A stretch of DNA of 64,000 nt from an uncultured Verrucomicrobiota bacterium (GCA_903907995.1 CAIVQH010000023.1:124001-188000), one strand, 5' to 3'; counted from the first letter of the stretch, positions 7,985 to 18,128 are shown. Notes: generated from the letters alone by a model not told the origin. A program made the numbers and translations.

Positions 7985-10900
7985 TCAGGCACTCACAGGT
8001 TCGGGAGTCCGCGAGATCAGCGCGTTTTCCAACGCCAGCCGCAGCCCCTCCATCTGGAGCGGTTTCGACAGGTAGTTGTCCATGCCCACGGCCAGACAGC
8101 GTTCGCGGTCACCGGCCATGGCATCGGCGGTCAGCGCGATGATCCGGGGCGGATTCTCCGGCCGGCAGCAGAGGCCGGGGTCCGCCCGGAGCCGCTGGGT
8201 GGTCTCATAGCCGTCCATGTCGGGCATCTGGCAGTCCATCAGGATGATGTCATAGTGGGTGCGCTTGACCGCCTCCAGGACTTCCAGGCCGTTGGCGACG
8301 GAATCCGCCGAATAGCCGAGCTTCTGCAGCTGCTTCAGGGCGAGCTTCTGATTCACCGGGTTGTCCTCCGCCAGCAGGATGCGGACGTTGGCCTTGGGAA
8401 TCACCGGAACTTCGGCCCCGGCGACCGGACGCCGCAGACGGGTGGTGTCGCCCGACAGCCGGGCGGGATCCACCGCGAGCACCCGCAACAGCGTGTTGAA
8501 GAGGTCCGACTGCTTGACCGGTTTGATGAGACAGCCGGTGATGCCGACGCGAGCCAGCTCGGATTGGGGCGGCCGGCAGCAGAGTGAAGTCTGCAGGATG
8601 AGGCGCGGCAGCCGGATCAGGCTGTCCCGCTGGATGAGCGCGGCGAGCATCACGCCATCCATCTCCGGCATCTGCATGTCGAGCAGCACCAGTTCGAAGG
8701 GCTGGCCGCTGGCCGAGGCGCGCCGCAGCAGGTCAAGGGCCTCGGCCCCGCTCTCGACCGACTCGGCGGGCATTTCCCAGAGTGAAAGCTGCCGCTGCAG
8801 GATCAGCCGGTTGGTCGCGTTGTCGTCCACGATGAGCGTGCGGACACGGGCCAGCTGTTCCGCCGGGAAAGGCGCGCGCACCGCGTTCTTCTGCTTCTCC
8901 AGACAGAGGGTGAACCAGAACACCGAACCCCGCCCGGCATCGCTCTGCGCCCCGATGGTGCCGCCCATCAGCTCGACCAGGCGTTTGGAAATGGCCAGCC
9001 CGAGGCCGGTCCCGCCAAAGCGGCGCGTCGTCGAGCCGTCGGCCTGGATGAAGGGTTGGAAGAGCCGTTGCAGGGCCTCCTCGGCAATCCCGATGCCCGT
9101 GTCCCGGATGGCGACCCGCAGGGTCGCATGGGTGGCCGTTTCCGCTTCCTGGCTGACCTTCACCACCACCTCACCCTGATGGGTGAACTTCACCGCGTTG
9201 CTCGCCAGATTGAGGAGCACCTGCCGGAGCCGGCCGGCATCACCACGCAACAGGGTGCAGGCCGGCTCGGCGAACTCGCAGACCAGCTCGATTCGCTTCT
9301 CGCCCGCCTGGCTGGACAGCAGATCGATCGTCGTCTCGACCGTCTCGCGCAGGTCAAAGTCCAGCATCTCCAAATTGAGCTTGCCGGCCTCGATCTTGGA
9401 GAAGTCGAGAATGTCATTGATGATCGCGAGCAGGGCCTCGCCGCTGTTGCGGACCGTCTGCACGAAATCGCGCTGCTCCAGGTTGAGCGGAGTGTCGAGC
9501 AGCAGGTTGCTCATGCCGATCACCGCATTCATGGGCGTGCGGATTTCGTGGCTCATGGTCGCCAGGAAAGAACTCTTGGCCCGGTTGGCCTCGTCGGCGG
9601 CTTCCTTGGCGTGACGCAGCTCCTCCTCGGCCGCCTTGCGCTCCGTAATGTCCTCAGAAATCCCGAGCAGATAGATTGGCTGATTGTTCTCGTCGAAGAT
9701 CGGCACCTTGCGCGTGTGCAGAAGCCGTTTTCCCCGATGCGGCGTCTGGATTGTCTCCTCAGGTATGTCAATCAGCCGGCCGGTCGCCAAGGCCTCGCGG
9801 TCCTTGGCGGCGAAGAGGTCCGCCTCCTCCTTCGGCAGGAAATCGTGATCGCACTTGCCGATGACCTCGGCCCGACTGAGTCCGGTGACCTCCTCCGCAC
9901 CCGCGTTGTGCATGAGCGTGCGCAACGTCTTGGCGTCCTTGAGGAAGACGCTGATCGGCAGGTTTTCGACAATGGATTGGAGGAAGGCGTCGGCGCGCTT
10001 GCGCTCGGTGATGTCTTCCGCAATCCCCAGCAGGTAGAGCGGCCGGCCATTCTCGTCAAAGATCGGGACCTTGCGCGTGTGCAGGATGCGCCGGCCCTTG
10101 TGGGGAGTGAGCGCTTCCTCCTCCGGAATGTCCGCCAGTTTGCCGGAAGCCAGCACTTCCCGGTCCTTCGCGGTGAACTGGTCCGCCTGCTCCTTCGGAA
10201 AGAAGTCATAATCGGAGCGGCCGATGGCGAAGGAACGTTCGATTCCAAACAGCCGTTCCGCCCCGGCGTTGTACATGACCGTCTGGAGCGAGGTCGCGTC
10301 CTTGAGAAAGATCCCGATGGGCAGGTTTTCCAAAATGGATTCGAGGAACACCTCGGAACGTTTGCGCTCGGTGATGTCCGTCGCCACGCCCAGCACGAAG
10401 TTCGCCTTGCCGTCCGCGCCAATGATGGGGCGCTTCACGGTCTGCAGCCAGACGGTCTGGCCCTTGCGGTTGGTCAGCCGCTCGCCGGTGATGAACTTGT
10501 CCTGCAGGGTGTCCATCACCTCCCGGTCATCCCGCTGGAAGCACTTCACCTGCTCGGTGTTCGGGTTGATCTCGGTTTCCAGCCGGCCGACGATTTCCTC
10601 GACCTTCTTGCCGTGACTGTCGGCGGCGGCTTTGTTCACCAGAATGAACCGGCCCTCACGGTTTTTGACAAAGATGCGGTTGGGATCGGTGTCGATGACG
10701 CAGCGGATGAACTCCTCCTTCTCCCGGATCACCTGCTCGGTGCGCTTGCGCTCTGAAATATCCCGCGCGATGCCCTGCACGCCGACGGCGACCCCGGCAC
10801 GAAAAACCGGCCGGCTGCTCACCTCGACCTGGATTCGCCGTCCATCCTTGGTGAGCAGTTCAACTTCGAAGGTGGCCTCCTCACGCCGGGCGACCTGGTC

Positions 10901-12655
10901 TGCCTGACGGGTCAGGTAGAGATCGTGATGCTCTGGGGCGACCACCTGCCGGGCCGTAAGCTTCCTGCCCTCCTCGGACGCATAGCCCAGCAGATGCAGC
11001 CCGGCCGGGTTGATGGAGGTGAAGCGCCCCTTCAGGTCGTGCGTGTAGATGAAGTCGTTGGCGTTCTCGAACAGCTCGCGGAAATCGCGCTCAAGGTCGG
11101 CCTCCCGCACCACCTGGTTCTGGATCAGTTTCGTCTGCCGCTCAATTTTGCGCCGCATGAGCATGCCCCAGCCAATGGAACCGGCAATGACACAGGCCAT
11201 GGACCCTACCACGAACAGCGTGCGCGAAAGCGTCCACCACGACGGCGTGGACATCACGGCGACGTCCCCCGGCGAGCTCACCAGGATCCGGAACGAGCGC
11301 ACGTTGCGCCCCTCATCCAGGGTGGCGGAGTAGATTCCCCGAACCCGGACCACGCTCCCGACCCCGATGTTTCCCAAACGCGCGGCGCCCTCATCGACCC
11401 GGTCCAGCACCACATCAAACACGGAGGGAGGGAAATGGATGGTCAGGTTTTCTTCCCGCGCCCGCAGGAAGTGGCCCGCCACCTGGCCGGTCATTTCCAC
11501 CAGCACACCGGACAGGGCGGCATCCATCGCCTGCTCCCCCAGAATCTTGCGGGGGGTCAGCGGCTGATTGCGCGCCAACCGGATGAGCGTGGCATCCTGC
11601 AGCACGGGCAGGCGGTCCACCAGCGTGGGAAAGCCCAGCAGTTCGACCTGATCCCCGGGCTGCAAATCCGTCTCCGGGCGGCTCAGCTGCACGTGCAGCG
11701 CATCGGGTCCGTTTTGGATGAAAATTTCCTGGTTGCCCTGCCGGAACGTGACCGTTCCCTGGACCCGATAACGGTGCAGGGTCCGGCTGCCGGTGCGAAA
11801 GCGCAGCAGGTCCGAAATCTGTCGGGGCGGCAGTTCCGCGATGGTTTCGCTGCCCGGCTGGAGAATCTCGATCTGTTTCCATTCGGGCACGAGCAGTTGT
11901 ACGCCTTGGAGCTCGCGTCGCTCGTTGAACTCCGAGGTGACCACCCCGTGCACTTCGACCTCGGCATCCACGTAGTTCGTCGGGGGCGTGCGATCGATCA
12001 GGTTCGACATCAGCACCAGCAGCGTCGAATCACCGATCGCAAGCATCAGCTGCGGGCGCCCGTCCTCCTCAAACGATTTTCGGACGACCCCGCGCAGGCT
12101 CACCCACTGGCTGTCTTCCTCGCCCGTCAGCAGGGTGGAGAGCTGGACCGGCCGTCGCTCGGGATACGGCGCCGTCCCCAAGCTTCGCACGGACACCACG
12201 TGGATGACCGGGGCAAAATCGCCCGGACCGCTGAAACCGGTGACTTCCAGCCTCTTACCGGCCTTGAGGCCGAACTCATTGGTCCGCGGAACATTGAGGT
12301 AGATGCCGCCCGAGGCGTCCTGCAGAAACTGCGAGTAGCCCTCCGATTCGGCAAAGGTGACGGTGCCAACCACCTTCACCGGATACCCCCGGGATGCTTC
12401 TGATACCGGCAATTCCCGGATGTCGCTGACGCGCGTCAGGGTTCGGAGGCTTGGATTCGGCGCCGTGGGGACCGTGTAGGTGGGCACCGCCGCTGCAGCA
12501 GGGCCTGGTTTGGCAGTGTTGTTGCCGGCGGCTGCAGCCGGCGTCTGTGCCAAAGCCCGGCCACAGAGCAGCACGCTGGCCAGCAACAGTGCCAGCCAGG
12601 ATGCGCCCAGGGTTTTGCCCGGATAATCGTTCACGCCATTTGCCAAATTCTGCAC
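7985..12655 (-). CDS. Hybrid sensor histidine kinase with four PAS and two receiver domains
   Basis: This is a very large (1556-residue) membrane sensor kinase. It has a signal segment (about 18-37), a periplasmic region to about 475 with repeated beta-rich OB-like segments, one membrane helix near 479-500, PAS domains near 525-640, 648-765, 768-888 and 890-1010, and a HisKA domain with the phospho-acceptor His about 1036 in MSHEIRTPMNA. The ATPase domain has the GTGLGLAI box. Receiver domains carry Asp about 1326 (LLDMQMPEMDG) and 1474 (LMDCQMPDMDG). No HPt domain follows, so phosphorelay would need a separate partner. PAS3 and PAS4 are near-duplicates. No response regulator gene is adjacent, so targets are unknown. 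It diverges from the dehydrogenase gene. Confidence 0.93.
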   Translation of the reverse strand: MQNLANGVNDYPGKTLGASWLALLLASVLLCGRALAQTPAAAAGNNTAKPGPAAAAVPTYTVPTAPNPSLRTLTRVSDIRELPVSEASRGYPVKVVGTVTFAESEGYSQFLQDASGGIYLNVPRTNEFGLKAGKRLEVTGFSGPGDFAPVIHVVSVRSLGTAPYPERRPVQLSTLLTGEEDSQWVSLRGVVRKSFEEDGRPQLMLAIGDSTLLVLMSNLIDRTPPTNYVDAEVEVHGVVTSEFNERRELQGVQLLVPEWKQIEILQPGSETIAELPPRQISDLLRFRTGSRTLHRYRVQGTVTFRQGNQEIFIQNGPDALHVQLSRPETDLQPGDQVELLGFPTLVDRLPVLQDATLIRLARNQPLTPRKILGEQAMDAALSGVLVEMTGQVAGHFLRAREENLTIHFPPSVFDVVLDRVDEGAARLGNIGVGSVVRVRGIYSATLDEGRNVRSFRILVSSPGDVAVMSTPSWWTLSRTLFVVGSMACVIAGSIGWGMLMRRKIERQTKLIQNQVVREADLERDFRELFENANDFIYTHDLKGRFTSINPAGLHLLGYASEEGRKLTARQVVAPEHHDLYLTRQADQVARREEATFEVELLTKDGRRIQVEVSSRPVFRAGVAVGVQGIARDISERKRTEQVIREKEEFIRCVIDTDPNRIFVKNREGRFILVNKAAADSHGKKVEEIVGRLETEINPNTEQVKCFQRDDREVMDTLQDKFITGERLTNRKGQTVWLQTVKRPIIGADGKANFVLGVATDITERKRSEVFLESILENLPIGIFLKDATSLQTVMYNAGAERLFGIERSFAIGRSDYDFFPKEQADQFTAKDREVLASGKLADIPEEEALTPHKGRRILHTRKVPIFDENGRPLYLLGIAEDITERKRADAFLQSIVENLPISVFLKDAKTLRTLMHNAGAEEVTGLSRAEVIGKCDHDFLPKEEADLFAAKDREALATGRLIDIPEETIQTPHRGKRLLHTRKVPIFDENNQPIYLLGISEDITERKAAEEELRHAKEAADEANRAKSSFLATMSHEIRTPMNAVIGMSNLLLDTPLNLEQRDFVQTVRNSGEALLAIINDILDFSKIEAGKLNLEMLDFDLRETVETTIDLLSSQAGEKRIELVCEFAEPACTLLRGDAGRLRQVLLNLASNAVKFTHQGEVVVKVSQEAETATHATLRVAIRDTGIGIAEEALQRLFQPFIQADGSTTRRFGGTGLGLAISKRLVELMGGTIGAQSDAGRGSVFWFTLCLEKQKNAVRAPFPAEQLARVRTLIVDDNATNRLILQRQLSLWEMPAESVESGAEALDLLRRASASGQPFELVLLDMQMPEMDGVMLAALIQRDSLIRLPRLILQTSLCCRPPQSELARVGITGCLIKPVKQSDLFNTLLRVLAVDPARLSGDTTRLRRPVAGAEVPVIPKANVRILLAEDNPVNQKLALKQLQKLGYSADSVANGLEVLEAVKRTHYDIILMDCQMPDMDGYETTQRLRADPGLCCRPENPPRIIALTADAMAGDRERCLAVGMDNYLSKPLQMEGLRLALENALISRTPEPVSA

Positions 12656-12869
12656 CCCAACTCACACCAACACGCCAGCTTACGACGGCATGGGGCTGCC
12701 CATGATACAGCGGCAGCTTTGCAGGGATGGTTGAGAGGGTACCGTTACGGCGGCTTTCGGCCAGTCCTACTTTTGCGGAACTCCATGCCCCACAAGCACC
12801 GCGGAATTCTTGGGGTGCCCCCGATTTTTCCTTGGTGCCTTGCGCGCCACTTGGCGGCAGAATGGGCGG

Positions 12870-15800
12870 GTGAAAATTTCCCACGCCTCCGTTCTGACCG
12901 CTGCGCTAGCCAGCCTGTCAGCGTTCGCCACGGACTTCTCGCTCGACGGACGTAAATTTTCGGTGCCCGAAGGCTTCACCGTCACCCGCGTGACCACGAC
13001 CAACCTGGTCCAGCGCCCCGTGAGTGCCGCCTTTGACGATCACGGCCGGCTGTACGTGACGGATTCCGACGGTTCCAGCGCCGCCCCCGCCGAACAGCTC
13101 AAACATCCCGGCTCCCGGATCGTGCGGCTGGAAGATACCGATGGTGACGGCATTTTCGACAAGACCGTCGTGTTCGCCGACAAGGTCATGTTCCCCCAGG
13201 GCTGCCTCTGGCACGACGGCTGGGTTTACGCCGCCTCACCCCCGAGCATCTGGCGCTATCGCGACACGGATGGCGATGGCGTCGCCGACCAGCGCGAGGA
13301 ATGGTTCAAGGGCGGCACGCTCACCGGCTGCGCCAACGACATTCACGGCCCCTATCTCGGACCCGATGGTTACATCTACTGGACCAAGGGCGCCTTCTCC
13401 GAACAGACCCACACCCTCGGCAACGGTCGCGTGCTGAAGGACAAGGCCGCCCACATCTACCGCGCCAAGCCCGACGGCTCGGATCTGGATGTGATCATGT
13501 CCGGCGGCATGGACAATCCGGTCGAGATCGCCTTCACCCCGGAGGGTGAGGTGATCTTCAGCAGCACTTTTATCGACTTCAGCCAGCCGGGCTTCCGTGA
13601 CGGCATCGGCCACGCGGTTTATGGCGGGGTCTTCGGCAAGGTGAACGACGTGCTGGACGATGGCCGGGTCAAGCGCACCAGCCCCGAGGTGTTCCACCCG
13701 TTCTATCAGGCTGGCCCCGCCGCCGAATGCGGCCTCACCCGCTACGACAGCGACACCTTTGGGCCGGGCTACCGCGACAACCTCTTCGCCACGACCTTCA
13801 ACCTGCACAAGGTCACCCGTCACATCCTGCGTCCCAATGGCGCGACCTACGCCAGCACCGACAGCGATTTTCTCGCGACCGACGACGTGGATTTCCATCC
13901 GACCGATGTGCTGCCCGACGCCGACGGCAGCCTGCTCGTGGTGGACACCGGCGGCTGGTATCGCCTCTGTTGCCCCAGTTCTCAGCTGGCAAAGCCGGAT
14001 GTGCTCGGGGCGGTGTACCGGGTGAGAAAGGACGGGGCGAAGAAGGTGGAAGATCCATGGGGGCTGAAGCTGGCTTGGAACGGCACGAAACCCGCCGAAC
14101 TCATTCGGCGCATGGACGATGCGCGGACACCGGTCGTGCAAAGGGCAGTCGCCGAGCTCGCCAAACTCGGCGACGGTGGCGAGGAGACGCCTGGATGGCT
14201 CTTTTCCGATCCGAGCGCCTCCTACTCCAGCCAACAGAAAAGAGGCGTGCTCTGGGCGCTGGCCCAATCCAATCCCGCTAAAATAAGCACACCCTTTTCC
14301 GTCGCTTTGACGTTCGCTTCCATGGACGCGGACACCAGCGTCCGGCAAACCGCAACCAAAGTGGTTTCTCTGCTTCGTTACGGCAATGAGCAGACCATCC
14401 CGTTCGAGGCGCTGACCCAGAATGATCCGATGGAAGTGCGGGTGGCTGCCGAAGCCCTGGGTCGGATTGGTTCGGCGGACGCGATTTGGGGCCAGGCGAA
14501 ACTGAAGGGGCTTCGGGGATCAGTGGCGTCGGTGCTGATGAATTACCAGTCGAAAGCCAAGATTGAGCGGCGCCAACAGCTTGTTCCCAAAATGATCTTC
14601 AACCGACTACGCGCCTCGGATGATCCGGTTCTCGTACACTCCCTCGTCTTCGCCCTGATCGAAATTCACGATCCGCAGGCTACCCGGAAAGGCCTGACAA
14701 ACAGTCATCCGGCCAATCAGCGCGCCGCCCTGATCGCTCTCGACCAGATGGACGGCGGCGACCTGAAGCCAACCGAAGTCACGCCCTTTCTCAGCGCCTC
14801 CGATGAGCCGCTGCGGACGGCGGCGAGTTGGATCCTCGGCCGTCATCCCGAATGGGGTGGCGAGCTCGCCGGCTGGTTCCGTGAGCAATTGACCGCCGCC
14901 AATGACGCGGCGCGGTTGGAGGCTCTCAATGCCCGCCTGCCGATTCTCGCGCATGAATCGGCCGGCCAGGAATTGCTCGCCGATGCCATCATCAAGCCCG
15001 CCTTCCGACCGTCCACGCGGGTCGCCGCGCTCGGTGTCATCGCCAACGCCGACCTGAAAGATGCGCCCGCTGGCTGGCGCAATGCCGTACTGACCGCTCT
15101 CAATCCGCCTTCCCGGGAGGTCGCTGCGGCCATTCACGCCGCACGGAGCCTGAACGCGGATCCCGCCATCGCCGCCGCGCTGCTCGCCACCGGGCGCGAT
15201 CAGGTCCAGCCCGCCGAACTCCGGCTCAGCGCGTTGGCCGCCCTGCCCGCCGGCTCGGCACTGGCGGGCACGGAATTTGAGTTTCTCCGGCCTCAGCTGG
15301 CCGCTGCCAACAGCCCGGTCCTTCGCGCCACCGCCGCCGACGTGCTCTCCCGGGCCAAACTCGACGGCATGCAGTTGGCCGCACTGACCGAGGATCTGAA
15401 GTCCGCCGGCCCGCTCGAGTTGAACCGGCTGCTCACGGCCTTCGACGGCGGTGGCGATGACGCGCTGGGTCAGAAACTGGTGGCGGCGCTGCGCGGCGCA
15501 AAGGGGGCCAAGGCCCTCAACTCGGGACAGCTCCGGGCCCATCTGGCGAAGTTCCCCGAAGCCACCCGGCAGGCCGGCGAAAGCTTCCTGGCCTCGTTGG
15601 ACGCCAGTGCGCCCAAACAGGCCGCCCATCTCGACGCGCTGCTGGCCGACATCGCCAAGCTCACCGGCGACGTGCGGCGGGGACAATCGCTCTTCAACGG
15701 ACCGAAGGCTGCCTGCTCCACGTGCCACCGCATCGGCTACGTGGGGGGCAACGTCGGCCCCGAGTTGACCAAGATCGGCGAGGTCCGCAGCGAACGCGAC

Positions 15801-16088
15801 CTGCTGGAGAGCGTCGTCTATCCCAGCGCGAGCTTTGTGCGCAACTTTGAGCCGACGACCGTCTCGCTCAAGGACGGCGAACAGGTCAATGGCATCATCA
15901 AGCACGAGACGCCGGACGAACTCACCCTCGTCACCGGCCCCGGCCCCGAAGTTCACCTGCGCCGCAGCGACATCGCCGAGACGCGTCCCGGCACGCTGAG
16001 TGTCATGCCCGGGGGGTTCGACGAACAGCTCACCCGCCAAGAACTGGCCGACCTGCTCTTCTTCGTGAAGACGGTCCGGTGGCGGTAA
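12870..16088 (+). CDS. Secreted PVC-type membrane-bound dehydrogenase with HEAT-like repeats and c-type haem site
   Basis: A signal peptide (MKISHASVLTAALASLSAFA) leads into a beta-propeller of the kind found in the large PVC dehydrogenases: FSVPEGFTVTRV, DHGRLYVTDSDG, DTDGDGIFDK and DTDGDGVADQ. These last two Asp-rich loops look able to bind Ca. The middle third is a helical, HEAT-like repeat region. The C-terminal third has CSTCH at about residues 949-953 within GPKAACSTCHRIGYVGGNVGPELTKIG, a single covalent haem site. The family is known from Planctomycetes and Verrucomicrobia; electron transfer from a sugar or alcohol substrate is assumed and not proven. GTG 12870 is chosen because the signal peptide begins there; ATG 12810 would add 20 residues. 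Confidence 0.85.
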   Translation: MKISHASVLTAALASLSAFATDFSLDGRKFSVPEGFTVTRVTTTNLVQRPVSAAFDDHGRLYVTDSDGSSAAPAEQLKHPGSRIVRLEDTDGDGIFDKTVVFADKVMFPQGCLWHDGWVYAASPPSIWRYRDTDGDGVADQREEWFKGGTLTGCANDIHGPYLGPDGYIYWTKGAFSEQTHTLGNGRVLKDKAAHIYRAKPDGSDLDVIMSGGMDNPVEIAFTPEGEVIFSSTFIDFSQPGFRDGIGHAVYGGVFGKVNDVLDDGRVKRTSPEVFHPFYQAGPAAECGLTRYDSDTFGPGYRDNLFATTFNLHKVTRHILRPNGATYASTDSDFLATDDVDFHPTDVLPDADGSLLVVDTGGWYRLCCPSSQLAKPDVLGAVYRVRKDGAKKVEDPWGLKLAWNGTKPAELIRRMDDARTPVVQRAVAELAKLGDGGEETPGWLFSDPSASYSSQQKRGVLWALAQSNPAKISTPFSVALTFASMDADTSVRQTATKVVSLLRYGNEQTIPFEALTQNDPMEVRVAAEALGRIGSADAIWGQAKLKGLRGSVASVLMNYQSKAKIERRQQLVPKMIFNRLRASDDPVLVHSLVFALIEIHDPQATRKGLTNSHPANQRAALIALDQMDGGDLKPTEVTPFLSASDEPLRTAASWILGRHPEWGGELAGWFREQLTAANDAARLEALNARLPILAHESAGQELLADAIIKPAFRPSTRVAALGVIANADLKDAPAGWRNAVLTALNPPSREVAAAIHAARSLNADPAIAAALLATGRDQVQPAELRLSALAALPAGSALAGTEFEFLRPQLAAANSPVLRATAADVLSRAKLDGMQLAALTEDLKSAGPLELNRLLTAFDGGGDDALGQKLVAALRGAKGAKALNSGQLRAHLAKFPEATRQAGESFLASLDASAPKQAAHLDALLADIAKLTGDVRRGQSLFNGPKAACSTCHRIGYVGGNVGPELTKIGEVRSERDLLESVVYPSASFVRNFEPTTVSLKDGEQVNGIIKHETPDELTLVTGPGPEVHLRRSDIAETRPGTLSVMPGGFDEQLTRQELADLLFFVKTVRWR

Positions 16089-16252
16089 TTTCGCTGAAAA
16101 GCAGGCGGAAAACCCTTGCGATGAGAGACCAATCCGCCCCGTCAACCAAAGAGAACCAAAAAGAGGGCTTGCAGATAGGACGCGCAGACGGCAATTTTCG
16201 CGCTCCTTTTAAGGGAACGTCCGGTCGTATAGCGGCCAAGTTGTAGATTTTT

Positions 16253-16510
16253 ATGGTCAAGATTCGTCTGAAACGCGTCGGAGCGAAGAATAATCCGGTA
16301 TACCGTGTGGTTGTGGCCGATGGCCGCAGCCCGCGTGATGGCAAGTTCATCGAGGAACTGGGCACGTATCATCCTGTCAAAAAGGATGAGATCAATTTCA
16401 CGCTCAATCTGGAGCGCGCCAAGTACTGGGTGGGCGTGGGCGCCCAGCCGAGCGAGACGGTCGCCAGCATGATCAAGAAGGCCACCAAGGCCGCTGCGGT
16501 CGCCGCCTGA
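16253..16510 (+). CDS. rpsP: 30S ribosomal protein S16
   Basis: An 85-residue S16 with the invariant N-terminal [22 protein letters not shown] block, followed by [13 protein letters not shown] and the helical [22 protein letters not shown] region. Members are usually 80-90 residues, so it is complete. It binds 16S rRNA early in small-subunit assembly. It is the first gene of a four-gene run with khpA, trmD and rplS. The 164-base upstream gap should hold the operon promoter, but I cannot single out a convincing -35/-10 pair. Confidence 0.98.
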   Translation: MVKIRLKRVGAKNNPVYRVVVADGRSPRDGKFIEELGTYHPVKKDEINFTLNLERAKYWVGVGAQPSETVASMIKKATKAAAVAA

Positions 16511-16533
16511 AAAGGTGGTCCGCGCTCTGTTTC

Positions 16534-16767
16534 ATGCAGGAATTCGTCGAATTTGTGGTGAAGGGGCTGGTGGACCAGCCCGACGCCGTGGAGGTCACGC
16601 CCGTGGAAAAAAACGGGTTGACCGTCTTTGAGCTGCGGGTCGCGCCGGATGATGCCGGCAAGATCATCGGCCGGCGGGGCACCACCATTCAGGCGATCCG
16701 TTCGCTGGTACAGGTCGGGGCCCAGAAGCGCGGCGTGCGCTGCACGCTGGATCTGGTCGAGGACTGA
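16534..16767 (+). CDS. khpA: KH-domain RNA-binding protein KhpA
   Basis: A 77-residue single KH domain with the nucleic-acid-binding GxxG loop seen as [18 protein letters not shown]. Its position between rpsP and trmD is the conserved one for KhpA (YlqC). KhpA proteins bind RNA, often with KhpB, and affect translation or cell-cycle transcripts. It starts with ATG 23 bases after rpsP, consistent with co-transcription. Confidence 0.93.
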   Translation: MQEFVEFVVKGLVDQPDAVEVTPVEKNGLTVFELRVAPDDAGKIIGRRGTTIQAIRSLVQVGAQKRGVRCTLDLVED

Positions 16768-16807
16768 CCGCCTTACGGCCGGCGCGGACGGACAGGGCCG
16801 CGCGCAA

Positions 16808-17518
16808 ATGCCGATGAAGATCGATGTTTTAACCCTGTTCCCCGGCATGTTCGCCGGTCCGCTGGACGAAAGCATAGTCGGGCGGGCTCGAACGGCGGGC
16901 ATCCTCGATCTGAGGATACGGAATTTGCGGGATTGGACGCACAACCGTCACAAGACGGTGGACGACTCTCCCTACGGTGGCGGGCCAGGAATGGTCCTCA
17001 AGCCGGAACCGCTCTTTGAAGCAGTCGAAGCCCTCAAGGCTGAACGTGGCCCGGAGATGAAGGTGATCCTCACCTCCCCCTCCGGCCGGATGTTCACGCA
17101 GGAGATCGCGCGCAATCTGGCCCGCGAGCCGTCCGTGCTGCTCGTCTGTGGCAGCTACGAGGGATTTGACGAGCGGGTGCGCGAGCACCTGGCGGACGAC
17201 GAACTCAGCATCGGCGACTACGTGCTGACCAACGGGGCCCTGCCCGCGATGGTCATCATCGACGCCGTGACCCGGCTGCTGCCGGGCGCCCTCGGCGACG
17301 AGGCGAGCAGCGAGGACGAGTCGTTCAGCCATGGGCTGCTCGAGTATCCGCACTACACGCGGCCGGTCGAATTCAGGGGCTGGCGCGTGCCGGAGATTTT
17401 GCAGTCGGGCAACCATGCCACCATCGAGCGATGGCGGCGGGCGCAGGCGATGAAACGAACCGCCGAACGCCGGCCCGACCTGTGGGAAAAGTTGAAGTGG
17501 GCCAGGCCCGCAAAATAA
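16808..17518 (+). CDS. trmD: tRNA (guanine-N1-)-methyltransferase TrmD
   Basis: TrmD makes m1G37 next to the anticodon and so prevents +1 frameshifting. The protein begins [15 protein letters not shown] and has the family motifs [17 protein letters not shown], the trefoil-knot SAM site [28 protein letters not shown], and the C-terminal [18 protein letters not shown]. At 236 residues it is full length. ATG 16808 is used; ATG 16814 is two codons downstream and equally plausible. RimM, which commonly precedes trmD, is missing: khpA ends only 40 bases upstream. Confidence 0.97.
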   Translation: MPMKIDVLTLFPGMFAGPLDESIVGRARTAGILDLRIRNLRDWTHNRHKTVDDSPYGGGPGMVLKPEPLFEAVEALKAERGPEMKVILTSPSGRMFTQEIARNLAREPSVLLVCGSYEGFDERVREHLADDELSIGDYVLTNGALPAMVIIDAVTRLLPGALGDEASSEDESFSHGLLEYPHYTRPVEFRGWRVPEILQSGNHATIERWRRAQAMKRTAERRPDLWEKLKWARPAK

Positions 17519-17534
17519 AATTTAGGAACGAGCC

Positions 17535-17912
17535 ATGAACAAAGCAGCACTGTTTGACAAGATTGAGTCGGAGCAATACCGCAAGGAACCGCTCAAATTT
17601 AACGTGGGCGACTCCGTCCGCGTCCACACCAAGGTCGTCGAAGGCGACAAGGAACGCGTCCAGGTCTTCGCCGGCGTCGTGATCGGCATCCGCGGTCACG
17701 GCATGAACGAGACCTTCACCGTCCGCCGCATCAGCTACGGCGAGGGTGTCGAGCGCATCTTCCCGCTGCACTCCCCCCGCGTGGACAAGGTCGAGGTCGA
17801 GCGCGCCGGCAAGGTCCGCCGCGCCAAGCTCACCTACCTGCGCAAGCGCGTCGGCAAGGGCGCGATGTTCGTCAAGGAAGCCGGCCAGGAAGCCGCCGCT
17901 GCCGCCAAGTAA
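17535..17912 (+). CDS. rplS: 50S ribosomal protein L19
   Basis: A 125-residue L19 with the diagnostic [29 protein letters not shown] block, then [28 protein letters not shown] and LRKRVGKGA. It sits at the subunit interface of the ribosome. An AGGAACG ribosome-binding sequence lies 7-8 bases before the ATG. It is last in the rpsP-khpA-trmD-rplS run and is followed closely by a terminator-like hairpin. Confidence 0.98.
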   Translation: MNKAALFDKIESEQYRKEPLKFNVGDSVRVHTKVVEGDKERVQVFAGVVIGIRGHGMNETFTVRRISYGEGVERIFPLHSPRVDKVEVERAGKVRRAKLTYLRKRVGKGAMFVKEAGQEAAAAAK

Positions 17913-17929
17913 TCCGCATTTTCACCGGC

Positions 17930-17964
17930 AAGGGCGAGGCTTTGGCCTCGCCCTTTGCTTTGGT
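17930..17964 (+). terminator. Terminator-like hairpin after rplS
   Basis: AAGGGCGAGGC (17930-17940) pairs perfectly with GCCTCGCCCTT (17945-17955) across a four-base loop, and the stem can extend with one bulge. The tail is TGCTTTGGTCT, only moderately T-rich. It lies 18 bases after the rplS stop and probably ends the ribosomal-protein transcript. Confidence 0.7.
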
Positions 17965-17980
17965 CTGGCGATCTCGGACA

Positions 17981-18052
17981 AATCTTAATCCTAATCTTCC
18001 TCTTAATCGTAATCCCAAGAAGTAGGGTGATTAGGATTAAGATTACGATCAA
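17981..18052. repeat. Inverted repeat of GATTAAGATTAG words
   Basis: AATCTTAATCCTAATC (17981-17996) has a perfect 16-base reverse complement at 18029-18044. The spacer word TTAATCGTAATC (18003-18014) matches the complement of 18041-18052 with one mismatch. The tract is AT-rich in a GC-rich genome and lies between the rplS hairpin and coaB. It belongs with the other word-repeat loci of this window. Confidence 0.75.
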
Positions 18053-18128
18053 GTTCAGAAAAGAGAGTCCCCTCCGGCTCCTGTTTTCCTGTTTTCCAGA
18101 TTCAAAATCCGGTCTCCTAACTCCCGCC

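Noticed and set aside
9056-12403. Long plus-strand frames opposite the hybrid kinase
   Set aside because: Antisense shadows; no motif and no start region, while the minus strand encodes a well-defined kinase.
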